From the NCBI GenBank assembly GCA_030668025.1, contig DAOUUT010000069.1, forward strand, positions 1 to 14,000: a stretch of 14,000 nucleotides of DNA, read 5' to 3'. The notes below the pieces were generated by a model. That model was not told where the DNA came from. It saw only the letters and a list, made by a program, of their open reading frames with translations, and ran no database searches. The translations under genes were made by a program, and so were the position numbers. Positions 7,452-13,915 of this stretch are shown piece after piece (within the stretch, counting starts at the first letter, position 1; each line of letters opens with the position of its first letter). The DNA comes from Promethearchaeota archaeon. GTDB taxonomy: Archaea; Asgardarchaeota; Lokiarchaeia; Sigynarchaeales; SOKP01.

Positions 7452-8050
7452 ACACAAGTTTATTAAATCTTTTTCCATGAATATATTGGAAAGATATCTG
7501 CATTAAAAGAGGGAAATTAATCAAAAAATCGCCCCTTTAGAAACTTAAATAATCCTATTTCTTTGATCTAAGGATATAGAAGTACTACTTCGAAATCTTT
7601 CTTTCATGTTTAGTCAGAGATCATATTTAACTATTAAAAATTCTGTAAATTTTCCTAGAAGATATTTCTTAATAAAATATACTTTGTTGTTAAAGATTAA
7701 TAAAGTGTCCTTATTAGCAGATTAATTGCCTTTAACGCCTTTAAAATGATGATTATAAAAAAGGCGATTCCTGCCAATATTCTTTAACTCCACAGCTCCC
7801 AATTTTAGCGATGTTATTTAATCACCAATCTTTATAAAAATAAGCATTCTATTCGAATTACCTGAAGTGCAGATGGAATGAGATTTTTGCTAGGCACAAG
7901 ATTTTGTTATGGCGAGAGTTTTAATAAGAAATTTAATTCTTTAAGAATATAGATCGAAAGGATATACCAAATTCTTACCAATTTATCTTTTTTAACGATT
8001 GATTAAAAATTCCAGAAAATCCAATTAAGTTTTAAAAAACGAAAGTAATT
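7452..8050. other. 599-base region without a convincing gene
   Basis: No reading frame here has both length and coding character; the best is a 39-codon ATG frame at 7606-7725 with no recognisable features. The one visible structure is a 7-base stem, CGCCTTT (7736-7742) against AAAGGCG (7760-7766). It probably holds the terminator of the PAS-Lrp gene (a T-rich stretch soon after 7451) and the promoter of the STAND gene, but no TATA box stands out from the AT background. Confidence 0.5.
7736..7766. other. Small inverted repeat (7-base stem)
   Basis: CGCCTTT at 7736-7742 is the exact reverse complement of AAAGGCG at 7760-7766, with a 17-base loop. It lies mid-way in the long gap before the STAND gene. 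It may be a transcript hairpin or a protein-binding site, or chance. Confidence 0.3.
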
Positions 8051-10963
8051 ATGAGTAGATTAAATACCAATATTGATTTTTTAATTGTTACAGCCCTCGA
8101 TTTTGAACGAGACGCAGTTATTGAGCAAATAGGAAACTTTGAAACAATTCAAATAGATGACGAAATTCCGACTTACTATCAGACAGAAATTCACTTACCT
8201 AATAAGATCGAAACATATAAAGTTACCTTAGTTGTATTATTAGGTGTGGGTAATGTTCAAGCAGGGGTTTTAAGCGAAAAAATTATTGAGAAATTGCATC
8301 CTAAACACGTAATTATGCTTGGAATTGCCGGGGGAATATCAAAGAATGGTGTTAAAATTGGTGATATCGTCGTTGGAACCTCTATTGGATATTACGAAAA
8401 GGGTAAATTTTTTTCAAAAAAACTCCAGGTTAGAATTGAGGGAGCGCTTAGCGATGCTTTATTAATTGATAGGTTTAAAAATTTCAAGGATAACAATTGG
8501 ATAGATGAAATTTCAATTAAGCCCCCTGAAAACCCTTATAACCCTAATATACATTTTGGTCTTATAACCTCTGGAGAGAAAGTAGTTGCCAGTAAGCGGT
8601 TTATAAAAAGGTTATTGAAATATTTTCCTAAAATGCTCGCAGTTGAAATGGAATCTTGGGGCGTTCTTATAGCAGCTTGGATGTCAAAGCCTCTGCCAAG
8701 ATTTATTCCAGTAAGAGGAATCTCTGATAACGCGGATAAATTGAAAGGAGATAAATGGCAAAAGTTTGCCGCCCATGCTGTTGCTTTATATTTGAAACGT
8801 TTTCTTCAAAGTCAACCCGTTGTTCCAAGCATGGGTTATTTACCTAACGAATTTAAGTGGATTGATAAGGTTTATGTTCCTCCTCTGGAATTTAAAGAAA
8901 TTTTAAAAACATTAAAAGAAAAGAGAATCGTGATTATAACAGGAACGCCGGAGTATGGAAAGACATACACCGCAATTTACCTTATGTGGAAATATTATAA
9001 ATCGGGATACAAACCAGAATGGATTCGAGGAGGAGATCGACCTGAAAGATTAAACGTAGGAAGCAGATTACAAAAAATGAAAGATTTAGAATTGGAACAA
9101 GAAACAAAGAAAATCCTTTATTTTGAAGATCCTTTTGGAAAACTTAAATATGAAAAAATATACGATTTAGAAAGAAAAATAACTAGTATTTTAGAAGAGA
9201 TAGAGAATGCTAAAGATTTATATGTTATTATTACCTCAAGGGAAGAAGTTTTTAAGGAATTTAAAAAAAGAGCTTTCTCTGGAACGCGTCTTGAAGTATT
9301 TGAAAAGAGATTGAGCATTGGGAAGCCGTCTTATACTACTGAAAAAAGAAAAGAAATTCTCAAAAACTGGGCTACGTTAAAAAAATGTACGTGGTTAAAC
9401 AATGTAGAATTGAAAAATTTTATTCTAGACCAGATAGAGAGCGAAAATATTTTACCTACGCTTTTAAACATAAGAGATTTTGTTGGAGCAAGCATTGATA
9501 TTAATGTAAGGGAGCAATTACTAACAATGATAAAAGAAAAATCAAAGGGAACTACATGGGCATTTTTAAAAGAAATTAAGGAGATGACCAAAGATAAGGT
9601 GTTATTTTTAACAATTTTATATGTTTTAGAAGATGCGAGAGAGGAATTCGTTAAAGAAACTTACCAAAACCTAATAGAGAGCTTATATTTAGAAAATGCT
9701 AGGAAGTTTAACGATGTTTTTAATTGGTTTAAAGAAGATAAAATAGAGATTACCTTTCCAAATAGAATTAAATTTTCGCATCCATCATACTTTGAAGCTG
9801 TGAAAGATCTCATTAGTGAAGTTGATGATTACGACGAAATTTTTATTGGATTATTAAAATATCTTGCTGAAAAGGGCGAAGCCACTTGGGATGTAGCTTT
9901 TGCTATAGCAAAACATTTCAACGAGCTTCCCGAAAACATAAGACAAATACTTTTTACCCTTACTGAAAAAGACGAAGCCGCTGGGGCTGTAGCTTTTGCT
10001 ATAGCAAAACATTTCAACGAGCTTCCCGAAAAAGTAAGACAAATGCTTTTTACCCTTGCTGAAAAAGACGAAGCTGCTTGGCCTGTAGTTTCAGCTATAT
10101 CAAAACATTTCAACGAGCTTCCCGAAAACATTCGAGAACAATTGCTCCTTACCCTTGCTGAAAAGAACGAAGCTGCTGGGGCTGTAGCTTTTATTATAGC
10201 AGAAAAATTCAACGAACTTCCCAAAAACATTAGAGAACAATTGCTCCTTACCCTTGCTGAAAAGAACGAAGCCGCTGGGGATGTAGCTTATGCTATAATA
10301 GCAAATTTCAACGAGCTTCCCGAAAACATAAGACAAATATTTTTTACCCTTGCTGAAAAGGACGAAGCCGCTAGGATTGTAGCTTATGCTATAGTAAAAT
10401 ATTTCAACGAGCTTCCCGAAAACATAAGAAAAATACTTTTTACCCTTGCTGAAAAAGACGAAACCGCTGGGGCTGTAGCTTATGCTATAGCAGCAAATTT
10501 CAACGAGTTTCCCGAAAACATTAGAGAACAATTGCTCCTTACCCTTGCTGAAAAGAACGAAGCCGCTGAGGCTGTAGCTTATGCTATAGCAGCAAATTTC
10601 AACGAGTTTCCCGAAAACATTCGAGAACAATTGCTCCTTACCCTTGCTGAAAAGAACGAAGCCGCTGGGGATGTAGCTTATGCTATAGCAGCAAATTTCA
10701 ACGAGCTTCCCGAAAACATAAGACAAATACTTTTTACTCTTGCAGACAAGGACGAAACCGCTGGAGATGTAGCTTTTGCTATAACAAATCATTTCGACGA
10801 GCTTCCCGAAAACATACGATATAAGCTATTACTTAATCTTTCTAAGATTAAATCAGCACAGAAAATAGTAGCTAACATTTTAAAATTAAGGTATAATCAA
10901 ATTTCAGAGCCATTAAGAAAAGAAATTAAAAACAGATTAAAAATCAAGGATGAAGAAGATTAG
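8051..10963 (+). CDS. NLR-like STAND protein: nucleosidase effector, nSTAND3-like NTPase, helical repeat sensor
   Basis: This is a 970-residue, three-part protein. Residues 6-255 are a purine-nucleoside phosphorylase / MTA-SAH-nucleosidase fold: glycine motif GVGNVQAG (65-72), GIAGGIS..VKIGDIVVGT (91-110), ribose-binding AVEMES (197-202) and catalytic-Asp motif GISDNAD (223-229). Residues about 265-600 are a STAND NTPase with Walker A GTPEYGKT (298-305), Walker B ILYFEDPFG (355-363) and sensor YVIITSRE (391-398); the ED-P-F-G signature points to nSTAND3. Residues 605-961 are tandem helical repeats. In characterised STAND proteins, repeats bind a trigger, the NTPase oligomerises, and the N-terminal effector is switched on. 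A nucleosidase effector would be expected to attack nucleotides or nucleosides and halt the cell. Bacterial and fungal NLR-like proteins with this effector are known. The ATG at 8051 opens the nucleosidase fold. No operon partner adjoins it, so it probably acts alone. An antiviral role is inferred from architecture. Confidence 0.92.
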   Translation: MSRLNTNIDFLIVTALDFERDAVIEQIGNFETIQIDDEIPTYYQTEIHLPNKIETYKVTLVVLLGVGNVQAGVLSEKIIEKLHPKHVIMLGIAGGISKNGVKIGDIVVGTSIGYYEKGKFFSKKLQVRIEGALSDALLIDRFKNFKDNNWIDEISIKPPENPYNPNIHFGLITSGEKVVASKRFIKRLLKYFPKMLAVEMESWGVLIAAWMSKPLPRFIPVRGISDNADKLKGDKWQKFAAHAVALYLKRFLQSQPVVPSMGYLPNEFKWIDKVYVPPLEFKEILKTLKEKRIVIITGTPEYGKTYTAIYLMWKYYKSGYKPEWIRGGDRPERLNVGSRLQKMKDLELEQETKKILYFEDPFGKLKYEKIYDLERKITSILEEIENAKDLYVIITSREEVFKEFKKRAFSGTRLEVFEKRLSIGKPSYTTEKRKEILKNWATLKKCTWLNNVELKNFILDQIESENILPTLLNIRDFVGASIDINVREQLLTMIKEKSKGTTWAFLKEIKEMTKDKVLFLTILYVLEDAREEFVKETYQNLIESLYLENARKFNDVFNWFKEDKIEITFPNRIKFSHPSYFEAVKDLISEVDDYDEIFIGLLKYLAEKGEATWDVAFAIAKHFNELPENIRQILFTLTEKDEAAGAVAFAIAKHFNELPEKVRQMLFTLAEKDEAAWPVVSAISKHFNELPENIREQLLLTLAEKNEAAGAVAFIIAEKFNELPKNIREQLLLTLAEKNEAAGDVAYAIIANFNELPENIRQIFFTLAEKDEAARIVAYAIVKYFNELPENIRKILFTLAEKDETAGAVAYAIAANFNEFPENIREQLLLTLAEKNEAAEAVAYAIAANFNEFPENIREQLLLTLAEKNEAAGDVAYAIAANFNELPENIRQILFTLADKDETAGDVAFAITNHFDELPENIRYKLLLNLSKIKSAQKIVANILKLRYNQISEPLRKEIKNRLKIKDEED
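9863..10933 (+). repeat. Ten 96/99-base coding repeats plus one decayed unit
   Basis: Residues 605-929 of the STAND protein consist of ten head-to-tail units of 32 or 33 residues with consensus LAEKDEAAGAVAYAIA..FNELPENIR followed by QILFT or EQLLLT; a degenerate eleventh covers 930-961. Each unit predicts two short helices, so the array should form a curved superhelix. Units come in two end types, RQILFT (32 residues) and REQLLLT (33). The nucleotide sequence is also nearly identical between units (for example GAACAATTGCTCCTTACCCT recurs), so the copies are recent or kept uniform by recombination. Confidence 0.93.
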
Positions 10964-11020
10964 TGAAGCAGCATAGACTAATTTTTCACCCTTTATACTC
11001 TTTTTATTAATCTTCGACCT

Positions 11021-11076
11021 CTTCTTATCGCAGATCGATCGGTCCGTACCACTTTGGTGCTCACCGATAAAAGAAG
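11021..11076. other. Hairpin-forming segment downstream of the STAND gene
   Basis: CTTCTT (11021-11026) pairs with AAGAAG (11071-11076), and inside it ATCGGT (11038-11043) pairs with ACCGAT (11063-11068), with a further CAC/GTG pairing around a small loop. ATCG/CGAT pairing next to the outer stem is an alternative. It may be the 3' end structure of the STAND mRNA or a small RNA. Direction cannot be decided from the sequence. Confidence 0.4.
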
Positions 11077-11199
11077 CTAAAACAATCGAATTCTACAAAA
11101 AGAAAATTTTTCTTTCGGGGTTCCTAAATATTCTGGTGTTATTTTAATTTGTCGAGAAGAAAAGATGGCCCTTATCACCAAAACTTAATAAGAAGGTCA

Positions 11200-11284
11200 A
11201 AAATACAATAGGGGGGAGGGCGAAAGCGAGCAAAGCACGCTACCAAAAGACAAAAATCCAGGGCGGTGACAGGAGTCGTCTTTT
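11200..11284 (+). ncRNA. Candidate structured RNA
   Basis: A G+C-rich island in AT-rich DNA with two hairpins in a row: AGCG (11225-11228) with CGCT (11238-11241) around a small inner GC stem, then AAAAGAC (11245-11251) with GTCTTTT (11278-11284), whose interior also allows TCC/GGA pairing. In hot or AT-rich archaea such islands often mark structural RNAs. The second stem ends in TTTT, which could end a transcript. No known RNA family is recognised. Confidence 0.3.
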
Positions 11285-11449
11285 CAAAATAAAATCTGGC
11301 TAATTTTTTTCTTTTTTAAGAATAAAACATAACATCGAAAATAAGGAAATTATTAAATAGAGTAAATTTTAATTTTAAATCTTTTTATTTTTTTTGATTA
11401 TTCTTGTATTAATTAATTACTTTATAATATTTCTATACCTAATAGATTT

Positions 11450-11593
11450 ATGCCGTGCGGTCTGCGGTATCTACTGTGCGAAAAAATTAGAGAAAAAATA
11501 TCAGATAGTCAAAGCGGCTTTAGAGCTTATACCAGAGATACACTAAAAATATTTAAAGATATACATGAAGATGTTCCTTTAAATTTTTTTTAA
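11450..11593 (+). pseudogene. Remnant of a family 2 glycosyltransferase
   Basis: A 47-codon ATG frame contains KISDSQSGFRAYTRDTLKIF. This closely matches the D-x-Q-S-G-F-R-A-Y block of GT2 enzymes related to dolichyl/polyprenyl-phosphate sugar synthases, which transfer sugars from nucleotide carriers to a lipid phosphate. The nucleotide-binding DxD region, which should lie upstream, is absent, and the frame stops 20 residues after the motif. I therefore read it as a leftover piece rather than a functional gene. The 64-codon ORF that follows does not look like its continuation. Confidence 0.55.
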
Positions 11594-11601
11594 AAAAAAA
11601 A

Positions 11602-11796
11602 ATGAATAAAGAAATTGTTTTTTCTCTAATCAATGCCTTGAAAACGCTAAAAGATATAATGATTAACCATAATAAAACATTTAGGAGTTACTTAGATGTT
11701 CGATCAATATTTATGATGAATAGAATTCTCTATCAAGGAGAGAGATTTAAAAAAATAACTGAAAATATAAATTTATTGATGGAAAAAGTTTTATGA
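11602..11796 (+). CDS. Small hypothetical protein, 64 residues
   Basis: The frame starts at ATG after an A-run and encodes a mostly helical, basic protein (INALKTLKDIM, LYQGERFKKITENINLLMEK). No family is recognised. Its stop codon overlaps the start of the next 30-codon frame (ATGA at 11793-11796), which suggests either translational coupling or a frameshift within one original gene of about 95 residues. It lies just downstream of the glycosyltransferase remnant and could itself be debris. Confidence 0.4.
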   Translation: MNKEIVFSLINALKTLKDIMINHNKTFRSYLDVRSIFMMNRILYQGERFKKITENINLLMEKVL

Positions 11797-11885
11797 TGGA
11801 AAATGTTTTCAAAGAAAATAATAGCAGAGAAATCGTTCAATATTTTAAGCTTAAAAAGATAAAAAGTAACTTAATTACAAAATGA
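11793..11885 (+). CDS. Mini-ORF of 30 residues overlapping the previous gene
   Basis: This frame begins with two Met codons and reads through NSREIVQYFKLKKIKSNL to TGA at 11883-11885. It overlaps the preceding stop codon by four bases. It is basic and helix-prone. It may be a coupled small protein, or the true C-terminus of the upstream ORF after a one-base shift. Confidence 0.3.
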   Translation: MMENVFKENNSREIVQYFKLKKIKSNLITK

Positions 11886-11922
11886 TCTTATTATTATAGT
11901 GTTTATAGTGTTATATAACACC

Positions 11923-12246
11923 ATGGAAAATCGAAATGCAGTCAAGGAAGTCGTGTCCTTTGCTAAAAAATGTTTTAAGCAGACGAGACCGAAATCCTTG
12001 GAAGTACGAAGAGTAAAAGACCAAAAAGTAATGGAGTTCGGATTTCCTCCCGTTGTGCTAAAGTCAAAAGCAAGAGTAAAATACATCGCGTGCGCAGATT
12101 ACACCGAGCAGGTGAGAGTTTACTTTTTTTCTAGCTCGGGTCAATCTTTAGGCGCCAAAAATTACGACAAACCTTTAGATATAAAGAGCGAAAGAGCGAT
12201 AAAAAGCAATTTAATAACTAAATTCCCTCGAAAACGCTTTCCTTAG
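11923..12246 (+). CDS. Hypothetical basic protein, 107 residues
   Basis: I do not recognise this protein. From the ATG at 11923 it is 107 residues; a GTG at 11899 in the same frame would add eight residues (MFIVLYNT), but the ATG start gives a more natural soluble N-terminus (MENRNAVKEVVSFAKKCF). The middle looks beta-rich (VMEFGFPPVVLKSKARVKYI, EQVRVYFFSSSGQSLG) and the C-terminus is strongly basic (KFPRKRFP), so nucleic-acid binding is conceivable. Codons are visibly richer in G and C than in the left half of the window. It converges on the RNase III-like gene. Confidence 0.55.
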   Translation: MENRNAVKEVVSFAKKCFKQTRPKSLEVRRVKDQKVMEFGFPPVVLKSKARVKYIACADYTEQVRVYFFSSSGQSLGAKNYDKPLDIKSERAIKSNLITKFPRKRFP

Positions 12247-12279
12247 GCTTTTTGATAACTAGCTGAGATGTATACAATC

Positions 12280-12376
12280 GAATAATTTTGTCGACTTATG
12301 AATAATTTTGCCTACTTTTACGCCCAAAAGTCGACTTTATTTGCTCTTTGTCAACGAATTGTGGCAAAAGTAGACG
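12280..12376. repeat. Direct and inverted repeats between convergent genes
   Basis: Two 18-base direct copies, GAATAATTTTGTCGACTT (12280-12297) and GAATAATTTTGCCTACTT (12300-12317), differ at two bases and have a 20-base period. GTCGACTT (12290-12297) is also exactly inverted as AAGTCGAC (12328-12335), and GCAAAAGTAGAC (12364-12375) resembles a reversed copy of the second unit. It may be a two-way terminator or a binding-site cluster. Confidence 0.55.
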
Positions 12377-12398
12377 TTGTAGAAGTATAAAGAGAAAT

Positions 12399-13085
12399 TT
12401 ATTGAATGAGAGGAACTATTCTTAACAATACCTTTAGTCCAAATTCTATATACACCACTCCTATTATAGATTCAACTAAGGTGCCTTTGACGTGTTCTAG
12501 TGTTTCGGTTTTGGCATCATACATCGGATTCGCTTTTAATCGGTTCAAGCGACAAGAATACAGCCCCCATTCTTCACAATAGATCGCCAAATTTTTATTT
12601 GACGCCACTTTCATGCGTTTCGTCGTGAGTTCTCCCGTTTTAGACAAAGAAGAATCCCATAATATCTGTACTATCGCTAAATCAAGTGCGGCATCGCCAA
12701 TCAAGGCAAGCACCTCTGCCGCATCTCCCGAACTCGCCAATTCTATTAATTCTTCCTCGCTTAATGGGCGGTCTCCGTCGTCCTTAAAGTGAATGTTGAG
12801 ATCCTCGAAGATGTTTCGAATGCTGGGGCGAGCCAGGGCAAACATTACCATTTCAGGGGTTGGAAATGTTAAGCGAAACAAATTTTCCAGCTTGGGAATG
12901 ATGATCTTTTCAATTTTTTCCATTTGTTCTAAAAGATGGTTGAGTTCCATTAAAAATCCTGAGATCGTTGCGCGTTTTTTTGTGTGGTCAATGGGAATAT
13001 CGTTTTTTTCACTTTCGATGTAATTTTTTAACATCCTCGTTTTCTTGACCAATCCTATGGCGTTCCACTTGAGTTTATCTTGCAT
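12399..13085 (-). CDS. RNase III-fold protein without dsRNA-binding domain
   Basis: This 228-residue protein has an N-terminal helical part of about 1-75 (charged, coil-like; FLMELNHLLEQMEKIEKI) and a C-terminal RNase III catalytic fold. Matching elements are EVLALIGDAALDLAIVQ (124-140) for the family signature, TKRMKVASNKNLA (155-167) for the next helix pair, and GTLVESIIGVVYIEFG (201-216) for the last. By alignment from memory to E. coli RNase III, Glu38, Asp45 and Glu117 correspond to Glu124, Asp131 and Glu205, but Glu41 is Ala and Asp114 is Thr202. Cleavage of double-stranded RNA is the family role; the altered site leaves activity uncertain. No dsRNA-binding domain follows. It starts at ATG 13085, and the winged-helix-like gene lies 123 bases upstream on the same strand. 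Confidence 0.75.
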   Translation of the reverse strand: MQDKLKWNAIGLVKKTRMLKNYIESEKNDIPIDHTKKRATISGFLMELNHLLEQMEKIEKIIIPKLENLFRLTFPTPEMVMFALARPSIRNIFEDLNIHFKDDGDRPLSEEELIELASSGDAAEVLALIGDAALDLAIVQILWDSSLSKTGELTTKRMKVASNKNLAIYCEEWGLYSCRLNRLKANPMYDAKTETLEHVKGTLVESIIGVVYIEFGLKVLLRIVPLIQ

Positions 13086-13208
13086 GATATCCTATTGAAT
13101 TGCGTTTATTTAGATATAATAATTCCCTGTAATAAATGAAATTAGTAAAAAAAATGTCTGTCACATTTTTTAATAATTCAAATGGAATTTGAGATATTTT
13201 TATCTTAC

Positions 13209-13511
13209 TTATTTATTATTTATTAAATTACCATTTTCGGCTTTGACTAGCGAAATTAGCTTGTCTTTGTTTTTTAAGGCGTACTTACGCGGAGAACTAG
13301 GGTTATTTTCGACCGATTTTAAGACCCCGTTGTCTTTCAAATAGATCAGCGTTCGGGCGTAGAAGTTGATGGCGCTCCGGTTTGACGGTTGTACTCCGAG
13401 TACCTGCCGAATTTTTTTTACGGTGATTTCGCCACAATTTTGGTTCGCAGTTATTTCTCCTATCGCGTATAGCGTCTGATCCAAATATTTTTTCCAAAAA
13501 TCCGTAACCAA
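13209..13511 (-). CDS. Small winged-helix-like protein, 100 residues
   Basis: The protein begins with an amphipathic helix (DFWKKYLDQTLYAIGEI) and continues with a pattern typical of winged-helix DNA-binding domains: GEITVKKIRQVLGV, then NRSAINFYARTLIYLKDNGV as the likely recognition helix, then a wing (LKSVENNPSSPRKYALK). It is probably a transcription regulator, but the family is not identified. The start is TTG (13509-13511): a GAGGAG ribosome-binding site lies nine bases before it and the frame has no ATG before a stop. It is encoded upstream of the RNase III-like gene in the same direction and may control it. A divergent frame starts about 120 bases away. Confidence 0.6.
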   Translation of the reverse strand: MVTDFWKKYLDQTLYAIGEITANQNCGEITVKKIRQVLGVQPSNRSAINFYARTLIYLKDNGVLKSVENNPSSPRKYALKNKDKLISLVKAENGNLINNK

Positions 13512-13520
13512 TTTCGACCA

Positions 13521-13526
13521 CTCCTC
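13521..13526 (-). promoter_or_regulatory. Ribosome binding site GAGGAG for the TTG start
   Basis: On the minus strand GAGGAG is followed by nine bases and then TTG at 13511. This purine block is rare in the surrounding sequence and is the main reason for accepting the TTG start of the winged-helix-like gene. Confidence 0.5.
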
Positions 13527-13592
13527 GCTTAGTAATTATTAGACTTCATTTTAATTAAATCAAACCAATAATTTAATAATATCTAAAAATTG

Positions 13593-13602
13593 AAATATAA
13601 TA
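13593..13602 (+). promoter_or_regulatory. Possible TATA box
   Basis: AAATATAATA lies about 30 bases before the ATG at 13631, the distance expected for a leaderless or short-leader archaeal transcript. The AT-rich setting keeps this tentative. Confidence 0.3.
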
Positions 13603-13630
13603 CTAATAAAGAATTTCTTTCCTTGCAAAA

Positions 13631-13915
13631 ATGAGCCTGTTGCTCAAGAGCGCCGTCAAGTATAAGACTGTTGAGATTCAGAAATTAGCAAAAGATGTAG
13701 AGGAAAAACGGGTAAGACCAATAAATTCTCATAATTTAACTAATCTTAAATTCCAAAAAATAAAAGAATATTAACGCGAGAAACAAAATTTAGACAAAGG
13801 CGGCGAAGTTAGAGGTGTTTTTAGGGGCTTCCAAGTGCAAGCCAAGTTTATCCAGTGGATCTCTAACTTAAACAATTCTGAGCTTGAATCGTTGTATGGA
13901 GCTCGAAAAGAATAA
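13631..13915 (+). pseudogene. 93-residue reading frame interrupted by one in-frame TAA
   Basis: From the ATG at 13631 the frame encodes 47 residues (MSLLLKSAVKYKTVEIQKLA and onward to KIKEY), hits TAA at 13772-13774, and continues in the same frame for 46 more codons (NLDKGGEVRGVFRGFQVQAK, FIQWISNLNNSELESLYGAR) to TAA at 13913-13915. Both halves use similar, G+C-richer codons and have coding character, so one original gene with a nonsense mutation is likely. Alternatives are two small adjacent ORFs or stop-codon readthrough. No family is recognised. Confidence 0.45.

Larger units (their letters stand above)
10964..11449. other. 486-base region without a gene, with hairpin-forming segments
   Basis: Only short frames without starts are present; one of 34 codons ending at the TAA near 11186 (with FGVPKYSGVILICREEKM) might be a remnant. 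The more notable content is G+C-richer, foldable sequence at 11021-11076 and 11200-11284, listed separately. The stretch 11290-11449 is plain AT-rich DNA. Confidence 0.45.

Noticed and set aside
7606..7725. 39-codon ATG frame in the gap before the STAND gene
   Set aside because: Short, no recognisable features and no convincing ribosome-binding site; expected by chance in DNA of this composition.
7746..7752. ATGATGA resembling a C box of a C/D guide RNA
   Set aside because: No D or D' box (CTGA) at a suitable distance and no terminal stem around it.
9829..10792. Long antisense open frames (133 and 230 codons) opposite the repeat array
   Set aside because: They exist only because a repeated sense sequence without antisense stops is copied many times; composition (Ser, Cys, Tyr, Phe rich) is typical of a shadow frame.
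9863..10933. Regular ~97-base repeats as a possible CRISPR-like array
   Set aside because: The repeats are continuous coding sequence without spacers and translate to one helical repeat motif.
12793..13023. Plus-strand ORF of 76 codons opposite the RNase III-like gene
   Set aside because: Fully antisense to a gene with clear family motifs and without features of its own.
13303..13521. 72-codon frame overlapping the winged-helix-like gene
   Set aside because: Arg-rich shifted-frame composition; the other frame has a good ribosome-binding site and a foldable domain pattern.
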